A model generated the notes under the pieces. It did not search any database and was not told where the DNA came from. It was given only the letters and a program-made list of their open reading frames with translations. Of a stretch of 46,097 nucleotides of DNA, positions 9,334-17,895 are shown one piece after another. This DNA comes from JBBDIK01 sp964640385 (lineage in GTDB: Bacteria; Actinomycetota; UBA4738; JBBDHU01): the NCBI GenBank assembly GCA_964640385.1, contig CAZXFL010000015.1:1-46097 (forward strand), written 5' to 3'. A program made the translations under genes and the position numbers. Position 1 is the stretch's first letter. Every line of letters starts with the position of its first letter.

Positions 9334-10248
9334 CTAGAACTCCGCGACGAGGCGGGCGACCCAGTCGTCGAAGCGCCGTTCCCTAACCGGGTCGTCCTCG
9401 CCGGGCGGGCCGAATGGCAGCGAGTCGGCGCAGTCGACGAGTTCCCAGTAGACGCGATCCTCGGTGCCCGGTCCCCCGAGGCGCTCGTAGTGCCGCAGGA
9501 ACGCCTCGGCGACCTCCGCGCTGTAGTCCCAGGCAAGGTTCTGGCGCATGCGTCCGATGTCGACGGCCGGGGGTCCCCATGCCGCCGAGTTCCAGTCGAC
9601 GACCCCGGTGAGGACCCCGTCTTTCCACAGGGTGTTCCACTGGTGGTAGTCGCGGTGGATGAAGATGCGGCCTGAGGCGGGTTCGGGGCCCGACACGATC
9701 GCGAGAGCACGTTCCCATGCGCCGGCGCGCCGGGCGCGATCCGGAACCGAGAGTCCGTCGGCATCCGTATACCGGCGGTAGTCGGGCAGGCCTTCCGGTC
9801 GCTCAGTGGTTGCCACCTGGTGGATGCTGAGGAGGTGCTCCGCTAGCTGCCGGGTGAAGTCATCGAAGTCGGTGATGTCTTCGGGAGGCCCACCGGGAAG
9901 CCGGGTCGTCAGGAGCGCCGGCACGTCACACCCGCTGCCGTCCGGGTCGGCGGCGAGGACGACCGGCGCCGGTACCGGGGTCGGCGCCAGCAGCTCCATC
10001 GTTCGAGCCTCGTTCGCCGGGATGTACCAAGGGTCGCTGCCGAGACGTTCGGCGTCGGTGTACCTGCGGAGGGCGAGGCTCTCGGTTGCTCCTCTGGACG
10101 TTTCCACATCGATCAAGTGCACGGATGTGGAGGAGACCTGTACCGGAGTTACCGCCAGCACGCGTGCGCCGGTCTCGCGTTCGACCCACGCCAGCGTGGC
10201 CTGCGGAACACCACCCTCTCGCGACTCGGACACAGGGTCGCCGTGCAC
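9334..10248 (-). CDS. APH/choline-kinase-fold phosphotransferase
   Basis: Aminoglycoside-phosphotransferase-family kinase of about 304 residues. The catalytic (Brenner) motif is IHRDYHQWNTLW, and the metal-binding segment is GVVDWNSAAWGPPAVDIGRM. Upstream lie DVPALLTTRLPGG (hinge) and ALRRYT (nucleotide-binding Lys region, where Arg replaces the usual Lys). The reading frame continues upstream into the neighbouring gene, but the GTG at 10248, 5 bases after that gene's stop, is a sensible start; GTG 10233 is an alternative. It is last in a run of minus-strand genes after two glycosyltransferases. The substrate is unknown: a small alcohol, sugar or antibiotic. It converges on the citrate-synthase-fold gene with a 6-base gap. 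Confidence 0.75.
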   Translation of the reverse strand: MHGDPVSESREGGVPQATLAWVERETGARVLAVTPVQVSSTSVHLIDVETSRGATESLALRRYTDAERLGSDPWYIPANEARTMELLAPTPVPAPVVLAADPDGSGCDVPALLTTRLPGGPPEDITDFDDFTRQLAEHLLSIHQVATTERPEGLPDYRRYTDADGLSVPDRARRAGAWERALAIVSGPEPASGRIFIHRDYHQWNTLWKDGVLTGVVDWNSAAWGPPAVDIGRMRQNLAWDYSAEVAEAFLRHYERLGGPGTEDRVYWELVDCADSLPFGPPGEDDPVRERRFDDWVARLVAEF

Positions 10249-10253
10249 GAGGT

Positions 10254-11168
10254 TCAGCGGCGCGAGCCGCGTACGACCAGGCCGGAGAGGTAGCCCACCA
10301 TCTTCGCGACGTCGGTGAACGCCATGAGCGCCGGGACGGCCGCGACGGCGGCCGCTCGTTCCTTGGGGTCGGAGAGCAGGCGGAACGCGCGCTTGATGGG
10401 TTTCCACACGTAGGCGACCCCTGCCGCGAGGATCAGCAGTTTGCCCCAGCGCGAGCGCAGGAGGAGTGGCAGTGCCGCGTACACGCCGAACCGGAGCGCG
10501 TGGCGCTTCGGCCACATCCCCGCCATCGCATCACCCTTCGCGTAGTTGAAGTACTGCCTCCAGGTCGCCTCCAGCGTGGGGCGAACGCGCCAGAGCGTTA
10601 CGGCGTCGGGAACCAGGATCATCACCGCGCCACGTTCGCGGAGCCGCAGGTTCAGGTACATGTCCTCGCCGACGTCGAGCCACTCCGGATAGCCGCCGGC
10701 GGTCTCGTAGGCCTCGCGGGTGAAGGCGACCGAACGCGACGACGGCATGAACGTCGCTTCGTCCAACTCGTCGGCGTCCGGAACGTGCGTCGCCGCCGAA
10801 CACGCGTCGAAGAAGCTGCCGACGATGGGGCGGTAGGAGCCCATCGCCACGTCGGCGCCGCCCTCGATGGCGCTCGCGAACAGCTCCAACCAGCGCGGGG
10901 TGAGGACGCAGTCGGCGTCGGACACCGCGATGACGTCGTGGGTCGCCGCGCGGATCGCGGCGCTGCGACCTGCCGGGATATTGGCGCCGGGGCTCTCGAT
11001 GAGGGTGATGTCGGATGCGGCCCGGAGCACGTCCAGCGTACCGTCGGTCGAGCCGCCGTCGACGATCACGACCTCGTCCGGTGGCCGGGTCTGCGCCCGG
11101 ACCGAGTCCAGGAACTCGCCGATGAACGGGCCGGCGTCGCGTACGGTCGAGATCAGGGTGATCTTCAT
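10254..11168 (-). CDS. Family 2 glycosyltransferase (GT-A), membrane-associated
   Basis: A 304-residue GT2 enzyme. It begins KITLISTVRDAGPFIGEFLDS, then VVIVDGGSTDGT, the DxD-like motif VSDADCVLTP near 91-100, and the acceptor-site segment WLDVGEDMYLNLRLRERG, in which GED is the catalytic-base motif. C-terminal hydrophobic segments (FGVYAALPLLLRS, LLILAAGVAYVW) suggest membrane attachment. The start ATG overlaps the stop of the upstream glycosyltransferase gene by 4 bases (ATGA). The two enzymes probably act on the same glycan, whose identity is unknown. Confidence 0.83.
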   Translation of the reverse strand: MKITLISTVRDAGPFIGEFLDSVRAQTRPPDEVVIVDGGSTDGTLDVLRAASDITLIESPGANIPAGRSAAIRAATHDVIAVSDADCVLTPRWLELFASAIEGGADVAMGSYRPIVGSFFDACSAATHVPDADELDEATFMPSSRSVAFTREAYETAGGYPEWLDVGEDMYLNLRLRERGAVMILVPDAVTLWRVRPTLEATWRQYFNYAKGDAMAGMWPKRHALRFGVYAALPLLLRSRWGKLLILAAGVAYVWKPIKRAFRLLSDPKERAAAVAAVPALMAFTDVAKMVGYLSGLVVRGSRR

Positions 11169-12286
11169 GACCCTTCGTATACCTCAAGCGTGCGGCGTGC
11201 GGCGGTATCCCAACTGAATCTTCGCGACTGCTCCATACCTGCAGTGGCGAGGTCCGCAGCGACGTGCTCGTCGGCGAGCACGCGCCGGATGGCGTCCGCC
11301 ATGTCCGGAACCGAGGTCGGGTCGACCAGGAGCGCGCCCTCGCCTGCCACCTCCGGGACCGACGAGGTGTTCGAGCAGATGACCGGCAGGCCCCGAGCCA
11401 TGGCCTCCAGGACCGGCAGTCCGAAGCCTTCGTAGACGGACACGTACGCGAACGCCCATGCGGCCCGGTACACGACATCCAGGTCCGCGTCGGAGAGACG
11501 CCCGGTGAGGATCACGCGGCCGGGCCCGCTGGCGTCCACTTCCCGCATCAGCGCTTCGGGCTTCCAGCCGGCGGGCCCTGCCAGGACCAGCGCGTGCGGC
11601 AGGCCGCCCTCGACGACCGCCTTCCGGTAGGCCTGGATGAGCCGCACCAGGTTCTTGCGGGGCTCGAGGGTCCCGACCGAGAGCAGATACGGCTGCTGCA
11701 GGCCCAGCCGTGCTGCAACCTCGTCCGGATCTCCGTCCGAACCGGGGAGCGATGCTGCCTCGGGGATGACCTCGATCTTGGAGGCGGGGACCCGCGCGTG
11801 CGCCAAGATGTCGTCGGCCGTGGATCGCGACGGCGCGATGATGGTGTCCGCGCGCTTGGCCGCCGCCCGCATCCCCATCCGGTACAACCGTTTCCACGTC
11901 GACGGGAACATCTCAGGCTCGTGCTCGAAGGCGAGATCGTGGACGGTCACGACGAGGCGCTGGCCGTCGCGGGCCGGCGGGATGGCCGCGGGGAGCGGGG
12001 CATGGATCACGTCGGTGTCGGCGATCGGGGGCGGAAGCGCGGGGCCGGCGAACAGGTTCCACCGCGGATACAGGGATCGGATCGTTGCGGACAGCTCGAC
12101 GTCCGGGTAGGCGCGCATCCAGTCCTCGGGAACATCGGAGCCGAACCGCGCGTGGAACAGGCGGATGTCGAGGTCCGGCGCCGCGCGACCGAGCGCCGGG
12201 AGGAGCTGGCGGATGTAGGACCCGATCCCGCCGGGCGCGTCGCCGTAGAGCTGATCCGTGTGGACGGCCACCGACGCCACCGTCAT
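11165..12286 (-). CDS. GT4-family glycosyltransferase (GT-B)
   Basis: A 373-residue GT-B glycosyltransferase. The N-terminal domain has a Gly-rich acceptor loop (YGDAPGGIGSYIRQLLP) and HDLAFEHEPEMFP. The donor domain has LLSVGTLEPRKNLVRLIQAY, VILTGRLSDADLD and the nucleotide-sugar motif VSVYEGFGLPVLEAMARGLPVICSN, with the E-x7-E pair. The chosen ATG (12286) overlaps the stop of the upstream cupin gene as ATGA, and its own stop overlaps the next start in the same way. The upstream extension of the frame is Arg-rich noise and is not used. It resembles mannosyltransferases of cell-wall or capsule loci; donor and acceptor are not determinable. Confidence 0.85.
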   Translation of the reverse strand: MTVASVAVHTDQLYGDAPGGIGSYIRQLLPALGRAAPDLDIRLFHARFGSDVPEDWMRAYPDVELSATIRSLYPRWNLFAGPALPPPIADTDVIHAPLPAAIPPARDGQRLVVTVHDLAFEHEPEMFPSTWKRLYRMGMRAAAKRADTIIAPSRSTADDILAHARVPASKIEVIPEAASLPGSDGDPDEVAARLGLQQPYLLSVGTLEPRKNLVRLIQAYRKAVVEGGLPHALVLAGPAGWKPEALMREVDASGPGRVILTGRLSDADLDVVYRAAWAFAYVSVYEGFGLPVLEAMARGLPVICSNTSSVPEVAGEGALLVDPTSVPDMADAIRRVLADEHVAADLATAGMEQSRRFSWDTAARRTLEVYEGS

Positions 12287-12582
12287 CGGGCCGCCTCCAC
12301 GCAGACGACACCGTCGGGGCCGACCGTCGCGGCGTGGGGGGTGTGCGGCTCGATCTCGAGCCGGTCCCCAGGTGCCATCGCGATATCGCCGTCGTCGGTA
12401 TGGAACACGATGGCCCCATCTTGGCAGTACAGGACCTTGCGGTGCGGATGCTCGTGCGCCCCATAGGTATCGCCGGGTCCGTTCGACCACCAGCGCGGCG
12501 TCAGGCCCTCGGATCGCAACGCCGTGTCTAGCGCCTCGCGGTCGGCGGGAGCGCCGATGCCCGGGGTGAGCGTTGTGCCCAT
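12283..12582 (-). CDS. Small cupin-domain protein
   Basis: A single-domain cupin of 99 residues. The first metal-binding motif is visible as GAHEHPHRKVLYCQDGAIVF, with His residues and Gly spacing; the second is APGDRLEIEPHTPHAA. It is the first of four overlapping minus-strand genes (cupin, GT4, GT2, kinase), with a 4-base ATGA overlap to the GT4 gene. The small size and lack of a DNA-binding domain leave the role open: a sugar-phosphate isomerase-like enzyme or a binding protein. Confidence 0.7.
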   Translation of the reverse strand: MGTTLTPGIGAPADREALDTALRSEGLTPRWWSNGPGDTYGAHEHPHRKVLYCQDGAIVFHTDDGDIAMAPGDRLEIEPHTPHAATVGPDGVVCVEAAR

Positions 12583-12601
12583 CAGTGCGGCGTCCCGGGG
12601 C

Positions 12602-12632
12602 GCGCCCTCAGATCGCGCCCTCAGATCGCGCC
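12602..12632. repeat. 13-bp tandem duplication over the CaiB stop codon
   Basis: GCGCCCTCAGATC occurs twice in tandem (12602-12614 and 12615-12627), followed by a partial third copy GCGCC. The right-hand copy contains the stop codon of the CoA-transferase gene, so its last codons plus stop are duplicated just downstream in untranslated sequence. This looks like replication slippage with no evident function. Confidence 0.8.
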
Positions 12633-13832
12633 GTCTTCCTCGAGCCGCTTGAGGTCTTCGTCGGACAGACCCAGTTCCTTCTTGTAGATCTCCTCGTTGG
12701 CCGCCGCCCGTGGCAGCCCGGCGTGACGGATGCGGCCCGGCGTCTCGGAGAAGGTCGGCTGGGGCTTGACCAGCGGGATGTCACCGAGTTCGTCGTCGGG
12801 GACGTGGATGATCGTGCCGCGCGCCTTGTACTGCGGGTCCTCGTAGATCTGCGCGATGTCGTAGACGGGCGCCAGCGCAGCGTCCTCGCGCTCGAAGATC
12901 TCGATAACCGCCGCGAGATTGTGCTGGCTCATCCACTCCTGGATGAGGCGGTCGAGCTCCTCGACGTTCTCCAGCCGGGCGCTGTTCGTCGCGAACCGTT
13001 CGTCGGTGATCAGCTCGGGATGCCCGATCGCGGTGATGATGCGCTCGGCGACGGACTGGGCGGTCCCCGAGAGGGCGACCCACTTCCCGTCGCGCGTCTG
13101 GTAGGCGCCGCGTGGCGCGGCGAAGTTCAGTCGGTTGCCGCGGCGCTCCTCGACGATGCCGAGCTTCTCGTAGGCCGCTGCCTGCGGTCCGACGATCTGG
13201 AACAGGGACTCGAACAGCGAGACGTCGATGACCTGGCCGGGCCCGTCGTGCACGTCCCGGTGGTATAGCGCGACCATGACGGCGTAGGCACCGAGCATCG
13301 CGGCGATCTCGTCGGCCAGGGCGATGGCGGGCAGCACGGGTCCCCGGTCGGCGAAACCGGTCATGTGTGCCAGACCCGAGATCGCCTCGGCGAGCGTCCC
13401 GAAGCCCGGCCGCTTCGCGTACGGGCCCGTCTGGCCGAACGCCGAGTTCCGCAGGATCACCAGCTTCGGGTTCCGCTCGTGCAGCACGGCCGGCGGGATG
13501 TTCCACTTCTCCAGCGTCCCGGGGCGGAAGGACTCGACCAGGACGTCGGCGCTCTCGACGAGCTTCATCAGGATCTTCTGGCCCTCGGGGTGGGACAGGT
13601 TCAGCGTGATCGGGCGCTTGTTCCGTGAGATCATCTTCCACCACAGTGCGACGCCCTGGACCTTCCATCCGAGGTTGCGCGTCGTGTCGCCGATCTTCGG
13701 GTGCTCGACCTTGATCACGTCGGCACCGAAGTCGCCGAGGCGCGCACACACGCCGGGCCCGGCGATGACGGTTGCGATATCCAGGACGCGGATGCCTTCG
13801 AGTGGGAGCGGGGTGTTGCCCTGGTCGGTCAT
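12621..13832 (-). CDS. CaiB/BaiF family (class III) CoA-transferase
   Basis: A 403-residue class III CoA-transferase. It has the N-terminal signature GIRVLDIATVIAGPGVCARLGDFGADVIKVEHP, ADVLVESFRPG near 95-105 and the acyl-enzyme Asp region ALADEIAAML (D174 is the likely nucleophile), then GPGQVIDVSLFES. These enzymes swap CoA between carboxylic acids through an enzyme-bound anhydride; substrate cannot be read from sequence. GGGGG lies just upstream of the ATG. The gene is 9 bases downstream of the epsilon-like subunit and so in a unit with the carboxyltransferase. Mesaconyl-CoA, succinyl-CoA or 2-methylacyl-CoA (racemase) substrates are all conceivable in a propionate/ethylmalonyl-CoA setting. 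Confidence 0.85.
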   Translation of the reverse strand: MTDQGNTPLPLEGIRVLDIATVIAGPGVCARLGDFGADVIKVEHPKIGDTTRNLGWKVQGVALWWKMISRNKRPITLNLSHPEGQKILMKLVESADVLVESFRPGTLEKWNIPPAVLHERNPKLVILRNSAFGQTGPYAKRPGFGTLAEAISGLAHMTGFADRGPVLPAIALADEIAAMLGAYAVMVALYHRDVHDGPGQVIDVSLFESLFQIVGPQAAAYEKLGIVEERRGNRLNFAAPRGAYQTRDGKWVALSGTAQSVAERIITAIGHPELITDERFATNSARLENVEELDRLIQEWMSQHNLAAVIEIFEREDAALAPVYDIAQIYEDPQYKARGTIIHVPDDELGDIPLVKPQPTFSETPGRIRHAGLPRAAANEEIYKKELGLSDEDLKRLEEDGAI

Positions 13833-13841
13833 CGGGACCCC

Positions 13842-14090
13842 CTACCGGGCGTCGCCGCGGCCGTGGAGGTGCGGATAGGACCGCTGCGCGAGCGGGTATC
13901 GCAAGGCGTTCTGCCAGGCTCGCGGAGAGGTCCTGCGGACATGTAGCGGCAAGGTGCGCGTGTTCGCCGCGCGGCTCGAGACGGTCCACGCGTCCGGTGG
14001 CCGGCTCTCGTCCGTGAAGTACCGCTCGAGCGCCGCGATGGCCGCCCGCTCCTCCTCCGGGGTCAGGTCGTCGGGGAGCTCGTACCTCAT
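13842..14090 (-). CDS. Acyl-CoA carboxylase epsilon-like subunit
   Basis: An 82-residue protein whose ATG overlaps the stop of the carboxyltransferase gene (ATGA), the usual place for the small epsilon subunit (AccE/PccE) of actinobacterial acyl-CoA carboxylases. The N-terminal LTPEEERAAIAALERYF matches the short epsilon helix, and the C-terminal part has a Trp/Arg-rich tail (W followed by SSRAANTR) as in that family. Epsilon subunits bridge alpha and beta subunits and raise activity. Family assignment rests on position, size and this loose pattern, since epsilon sequences diverge strongly. An unrelated small protein is possible. Confidence 0.6.
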   Translation of the reverse strand: MRYELPDDLTPEEERAAIAALERYFTDESRPPDAWTVSSRAANTRTLPLHVRRTSPRAWQNALRYPLAQRSYPHLHGRGDAR

Positions 14091-15688
14091 AGCGGGATGT
14101 TCCCGTGCTTGCGCGGGGGGACCGGCTCGCGCTTCGTCTCGAGCATCCGGAGGGTCTTGATCAGGCGCGGCCGCGTTTCGGACGGCTCGATCACGTCGTC
14201 GATGTAGCCGCGTTCGGCGGCCACGTACGGGTTCGCGAACTTGTTCTCGTAGTCGGCGATCAGTTCCGTGCGCTTGGCGTCCGGGTCGTCGGCCTTCTCG
14301 ATCTGCTTGCGGAAGATGATGCTGGCTGCGCCCTCCGAACCCATGACCGCGATCTCGGCCGTCGGCCACGCGAACGAGGCATCGGCTCGAAGGTGCTTCG
14401 AGTTCATGACGACGTAGGCCCCGCCGTAGGCCTTGCGCGTGATGACGGTCATCTTCGGCACCGTGGCCTCTGCCCACGCGTACAGGAGCTTGGCGCCGTG
14501 ACGGATGATGCCGCCGTACTCCTGGTTCGTCCCGGGCATGAACCCGGGCACGTCCACGAACGTGAGCAGCGGGATATTGAACGCGTCGCAGAACCGGATG
14601 AACCGTGCCGCCTTCTCGCTAGACTCGATGTCCAGCACGCCGGCCAGGACCTTCGGTTGGTTCGCGACGATGCCGATCGAGCGGCCGTCCAGACGCGCGA
14701 AGCCGATGTTGATGCTCATCGCCCAGAACGGGAATACCTCGTAGAACTCGCCGTCGTCCACGACGCGCTTGATGACGTCCTTCATGTCGTAGGGCTGTGA
14801 CGAGGCCGTCGGAACGATGTGGGTCAGCCCTTCGTCGCGGCGTTCGGGGTCGTCGGTCGCCGTGAACTCCGGAGGATCTTCCATGTTGTTCGCCGGCAGG
14901 AACGAGAGTAGGTAGCGGACCTGGGCGAGACAGTCCTCCTCGTCCTGGGCCACGAGCGAGGCGACTCCCGAGCGCGAGGCATGGGTCATCGCGCCGCCGA
15001 GTTCCTCGGCAGTCACGTCCTCCCCGGTCACCGTCTTGATGACCGACGGGCCGGTGATGAACATGTGCGCGGTCTCGCGGACCATGAAGATGAAGTCGGT
15101 GATGGCCGGGGAGTAGACGGCGCCACCGGCGCAGGGGCCCATGATGACGCTGATCTGCGGGACCACACCCGAGGCCCGCACGTTCCGGTCGAAGATCGTT
15201 CCGTAGCCGGCGAGCGAGGCGGCGCCCTCCTGGATCCGCGCGCCGCCCGAGTCGTTGATGCCGATCACCGGCGCCCCGGTGGCCGTCGCCAGGTCCATCA
15301 CCTTGCAGATCTTCTCGGCCATCACTTCGCCGAGCGAGCCGCCGAAGACCGTGAAGTCCTGCGAGAACACGAAGACCTTGCGCCCGTCGATCGTCCCGAA
15401 GCCCGTGACGACGCCGTCGCCGGGCGGTCGGTTGCGGTCCAAGCCGAAGTCGTGGGCGCGGTGGATGGCCATGCCGTCCAGCTCGACGAACGAGCCCTTG
15501 TCAAGGAGCAGGTCGATCCGCTCGCGGGCGGTCAGCTTGCCGCGTTCGTGCTGCTTACGGACGGCGTCCTTGCCGCCGGGCTCAAGCGTGGCGGCCTTGC
15601 GTGCCCGGAGCTCCTCGATGCGCTCCTCGATGGTCAGCGGGCGGGGCTCGGCCGCGTCGTCCGACACGTGCTGATCGGTCTTAGCCAT
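14087..15688 (-). CDS. pccB: Propionyl-CoA (acyl-CoA) carboxylase carboxyltransferase beta subunit
   Basis: Carboxyltransferase moving CO2 from biotin to an acyl-CoA, probably making methylmalonyl-CoA from propionyl-CoA. The 533-residue chain has the two crotonase-like halves: GKLTARERIDLLLDKGSF, FSQDFTVFGGSLGE and GINDSGGARIQEG (first oxyanion loop), then DVPGFMPGTNQEYGGIIRHG and ITRKAYGGAYVVM (second). It ends PPRKHGNIPL, the AccD5/PccB-type ending. The frame stays open 20 codons further upstream, but the ATG at 15688 sits 19 bases after the stop of the preceding gene and starts MAKTDQHV, so it is preferred. The biotin-bearing partner would be the product of 2277-4055. Confidence 0.9.
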   Translation of the reverse strand: MAKTDQHVSDDAAEPRPLTIEERIEELRARKAATLEPGGKDAVRKQHERGKLTARERIDLLLDKGSFVELDGMAIHRAHDFGLDRNRPPGDGVVTGFGTIDGRKVFVFSQDFTVFGGSLGEVMAEKICKVMDLATATGAPVIGINDSGGARIQEGAASLAGYGTIFDRNVRASGVVPQISVIMGPCAGGAVYSPAITDFIFMVRETAHMFITGPSVIKTVTGEDVTAEELGGAMTHASRSGVASLVAQDEEDCLAQVRYLLSFLPANNMEDPPEFTATDDPERRDEGLTHIVPTASSQPYDMKDVIKRVVDDGEFYEVFPFWAMSINIGFARLDGRSIGIVANQPKVLAGVLDIESSEKAARFIRFCDAFNIPLLTFVDVPGFMPGTNQEYGGIIRHGAKLLYAWAEATVPKMTVITRKAYGGAYVVMNSKHLRADASFAWPTAEIAVMGSEGAASIIFRKQIEKADDPDAKRTELIADYENKFANPYVAAERGYIDDVIEPSETRPRLIKTLRMLETKREPVPPRKHGNIPL

Positions 15689-15707
15689 GGTTGTGCTGAG
15701 TCTAGCG

Positions 15708-16136
15708 TCAATGCCAAACCGGCAGCCCCACCTCCTCGTCCAGTTCACGCACGGGCGCGGGGCCGTCCAGCACGCGGAAGTACGCCTCGATTATGTACAC
15801 GGTCGTGCCGTCCATCAGGTGACCGCCAACCGCCTCTGCCGTGCGCGTCGCGCCGTTCACGTGGATGTGTACGAAGGGCTTCCCGTCCTTGAGGGAGATG
15901 TTGCCGACACCGCCGGCGATCTCCATGCCCTCGTCGTAGCGATGGAAGGAGAGGTACTCCTTGGTCTCCTGATCGAAGTAGGCGACGACCAGGTTCTTCA
16001 CGGCGCCGACGATCTGGACGGTGCCGGCCTCGTAGCCCAGGTCGGCCGCGGCCTTGTTCAGGCCCCCCAGCAGATCGGTGCCGGGCAGGAGACGGACCAT
16101 CGCGGCCTTGCCATCGTCGGAACGGAAGATCACCAC
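15708..16136 (-). CDS. PCC-domain (DUF296) protein
   Basis: A 142-residue stand-alone PPC/PCC domain (PF03479-like). The body has VRLLPGTDLLGGLNKAAADLG and EYLSFHRYDEGMEIAGGVGNIS, then the signature HIHVNGATRTAEAVGGHLMDGTTVY. In plants the domain is joined to AT-hooks. Bacterial stand-alone forms are trimeric with conserved histidines, have no settled function, and lack DNA-binding motifs. GTG start with GGGAG about 8 bases upstream. It is the first gene of the minus-strand run and lies 19 bases from the carboxyltransferase gene, suggesting a link to acyl-CoA carboxylation. Confidence 0.75.
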   Translation of the reverse strand: MVIFRSDDGKAAMVRLLPGTDLLGGLNKAAADLGYEAGTVQIVGAVKNLVVAYFDQETKEYLSFHRYDEGMEIAGGVGNISLKDGKPFVHIHVNGATRTAEAVGGHLMDGTTVYIIEAYFRVLDGPAPVRELDEEVGLPVWH

Positions 16137-16284
16137 TGCGGACTCCCTAGGTTCGTCGGTCGCAGTTCGAGAAGGTGCCTAGCATACCCAGGCGTGCCTG
16201 CCGCGCCGAGGAACCAGCGGTTGCGCGAACGGAGTCTTCGGGGCATGCTGCTCCCACACACGCACGGATATCGAGGAGCGAGAT

Positions 16285-17217
16285 ATGGACCAGTCGATGA
16301 ACCCCCCGCAGCAGCCGATGCCGCAGCAACTGCCCGTCACGTCGCCACCGCCTTCAGGCGGGCGGTTCCGGCGAGGTCTCCACCTTTTGGGGATCAGCTG
16401 GGGTGTGGTGATGTCGGAGAAGTCGCTACTGGTACTTCCGCTGGTCTCGATGTTCACGGGCCTCCTGCTGTTCGCGGGGCTGGCGGGCATCTTCTGGACC
16501 ACCGGGACGTTCACCCGCGTCGGCCAGGCTTCGTCGGGAGCGAACTTCTATACGCAGCTGACGCCCGCTGACTACGGCCTGCTCGCGCTGTACTACTTCC
16601 TAGCGGCGTTCATCACGGTGTACTTCAACGCGGCCATCATCGCGATCGCGATGAAGCGGCTCGGCGGCGAGGACGCCAAGCTCTCCGACGGGTTCAAGAT
16701 GGCGAACAAGCATCTCGGCAAGATCGCGGGGTGGGCGCTGCTGACGGCCACGGTCGGATTGATCCTTCGGTCACTCGAGGAGCGCGCCGGGATCATCGGC
16801 CGCATCGTCATCGGCATCATCGGGCTCGCCTGGGCCATCATCACGTTCTTCGTCGTGCCGGTGCTGCTCTTCGAAGAGAACGTCGGCGTGTTCGGTTCCG
16901 TGAAGCGCTCGGCGTCACTGTTCAAGCAGCGCTGGGGCGAGCAGCTCACCGGCACCATCTCCATCACCCTGCTGTTCGGCCTGCTCGGCTTCGTCGCCGT
17001 CGCGATCAGTGTCGCGGTCGCGTTCGTCGTTCCGCTGGCCGGGATCTTCCTCGCCGTCGCGTCGATCCTGGTGATGACGGCGCTCTCGGGTGCCGTCTCG
17101 GGCGTGTTCAACGCCGCGCTGTATCGCTACGCCACGACCGGTCAGGCGGGCGGTGGCTTCACCGAGGGCGACCTCAACGGCGCGTTCTTCGCCAAGAAAC
17201 GGTTCGGTCGCAGCTAA
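16285..17217 (+). CDS. Polytopic membrane protein (DUF6159-like)
   Basis: A 310-residue integral membrane protein. The N-terminus is Pro/Gln-rich (about residues 1-30), followed by RRGLHLLGISWGVVMSEKSLLVLPLVS, which opens the first membrane segment. Roughly six hydrophobic segments follow (about 49-72, 96-122, 150-165, 170-200, 220-248, 250-275). It ends with ALYRYATTGQ and a short cytoplasmic tail. This layout matches the DUF6159 family of actinobacteria, whose function is unknown. GAGGAG lies 6 bases before the ATG. It converges on the phosphotransferase gene with a 4-base overlap of the stops. Confidence 0.75.
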   Translation: MDQSMNPPQQPMPQQLPVTSPPPSGGRFRRGLHLLGISWGVVMSEKSLLVLPLVSMFTGLLLFAGLAGIFWTTGTFTRVGQASSGANFYTQLTPADYGLLALYYFLAAFITVYFNAAIIAIAMKRLGGEDAKLSDGFKMANKHLGKIAGWALLTATVGLILRSLEERAGIIGRIVIGIIGLAWAIITFFVVPVLLFEENVGVFGSVKRSASLFKQRWGEQLTGTISITLLFGLLGFVAVAISVAVAFVVPLAGIFLAVASILVMTALSGAVSGVFNAALYRYATTGQAGGGFTEGDLNGAFFAKKRFGRS

Positions 17218-17811
17218 CCGGGAGGGCGCAGCCCGAGCGAACGGGCGGCCCAGGGCAGTGCGGTCCGCAGCTGCGTGAACTGCATNNNNNNNNNNNNNNN
17301 NNNNNNNNNNNNNNNNNNNNNNNNNNNNNNNNNNNNNNNNNNNNNNNNNNNNNNNNNNNNNNNNNNNNNNNNNNNNNNNNNNNNNGCCGGCCACCGGCGG
17401 CGTGCCGCGTGGGGGCGCCGACAACGCCAGGTCGTATAGGCTCCCCAGGACGGCGTCCACCGTCGGCTGGTCCCAAGGGGGAGGCTGCCGCAAGCCGGAC
17501 AGGTCCTCGATCGCGAGTGTCGGCGCTTCGCCGTCGTCGTCCCAGCCGAGGAGGCGCGGAAGGAATGATCCGCTCACCCCGACGTAGATCCGATGTTCGT
17601 CGCGCACCCATGCCGCGGCGTCCTCGTTCGCGGCGATCTTCACGAACGCGAACGAGCCGTCCAGGAGCTGGACGACGTAGCGGCGATGGCTCTGATTGCC
17701 GGTGGTGACCGGACGCCAGCCGGCCGGGCGCTGGCCGAGCGCGCGAGTGACCCGTTCGATGTCCTGTGGCGAGGGTGGCATTCCGAGCAACAACGTACCC
17801 GAGTAGGTCAC
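17214..17811 (-). CDS. APH-family phosphotransferase, interrupted by the assembly gap
   Basis: Both sides of the N gap read on the minus strand as one kinase-like gene. The upstream part (17386-17811, about 142 residues) opens MTYSGTLLLGMPPSPQDIERV and has RRYVVQLLDGSFAFVKIAANED (nucleotide-binding Lys in FVKIA), AAWVRDEHRIY and APTLAIEDLSG (hinge), the N-lobe of the aminoglycoside phosphotransferase fold. The downstream part (17214-17285) ends LRTALPWAARSLGLRPPG before TAG, a typical C-terminal helix for this family. The catalytic HxDxxxxN segment lies in the missing sequence. Treat the gene as intact but unsequenced in the middle. Substrate unknown. Confidence 0.6.
17286..17385. other. Assembly gap (exactly 100 N)
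   Basis: A run of exactly 100 N, the conventional placeholder for a gap of unknown length. The true distance is not 100 bases: the flanking phosphotransferase fragments need roughly 400 or more bases of catalytic domain between them. Downstream distances across this point should not be taken literally. Confidence 0.99.
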
Positions 17812-17821
17812 CGTTGCCCGG

Positions 17822-17851
17822 TTGTCGGTGTCGTCGTAGCTCGCCTATCGT
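17822..17851 (+). promoter_or_regulatory. Candidate ccr promoter
   Basis: TTGTCG (17822-17827), an 18-base spacer and TATCGT (17846-17851) form a plausible housekeeping promoter about 45 bases upstream of the ccr start. It would give a leader of roughly 38 bases carrying the GAGGGGTGG ribosome-binding site. It sits in the 84-base divergent gap beside the phosphotransferase start. Confidence 0.45.
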
Positions 17852-17895
17852 CGGGGCCGGTCCTCCGACACGACGATCCGGTGAGGGGTGGAAGC

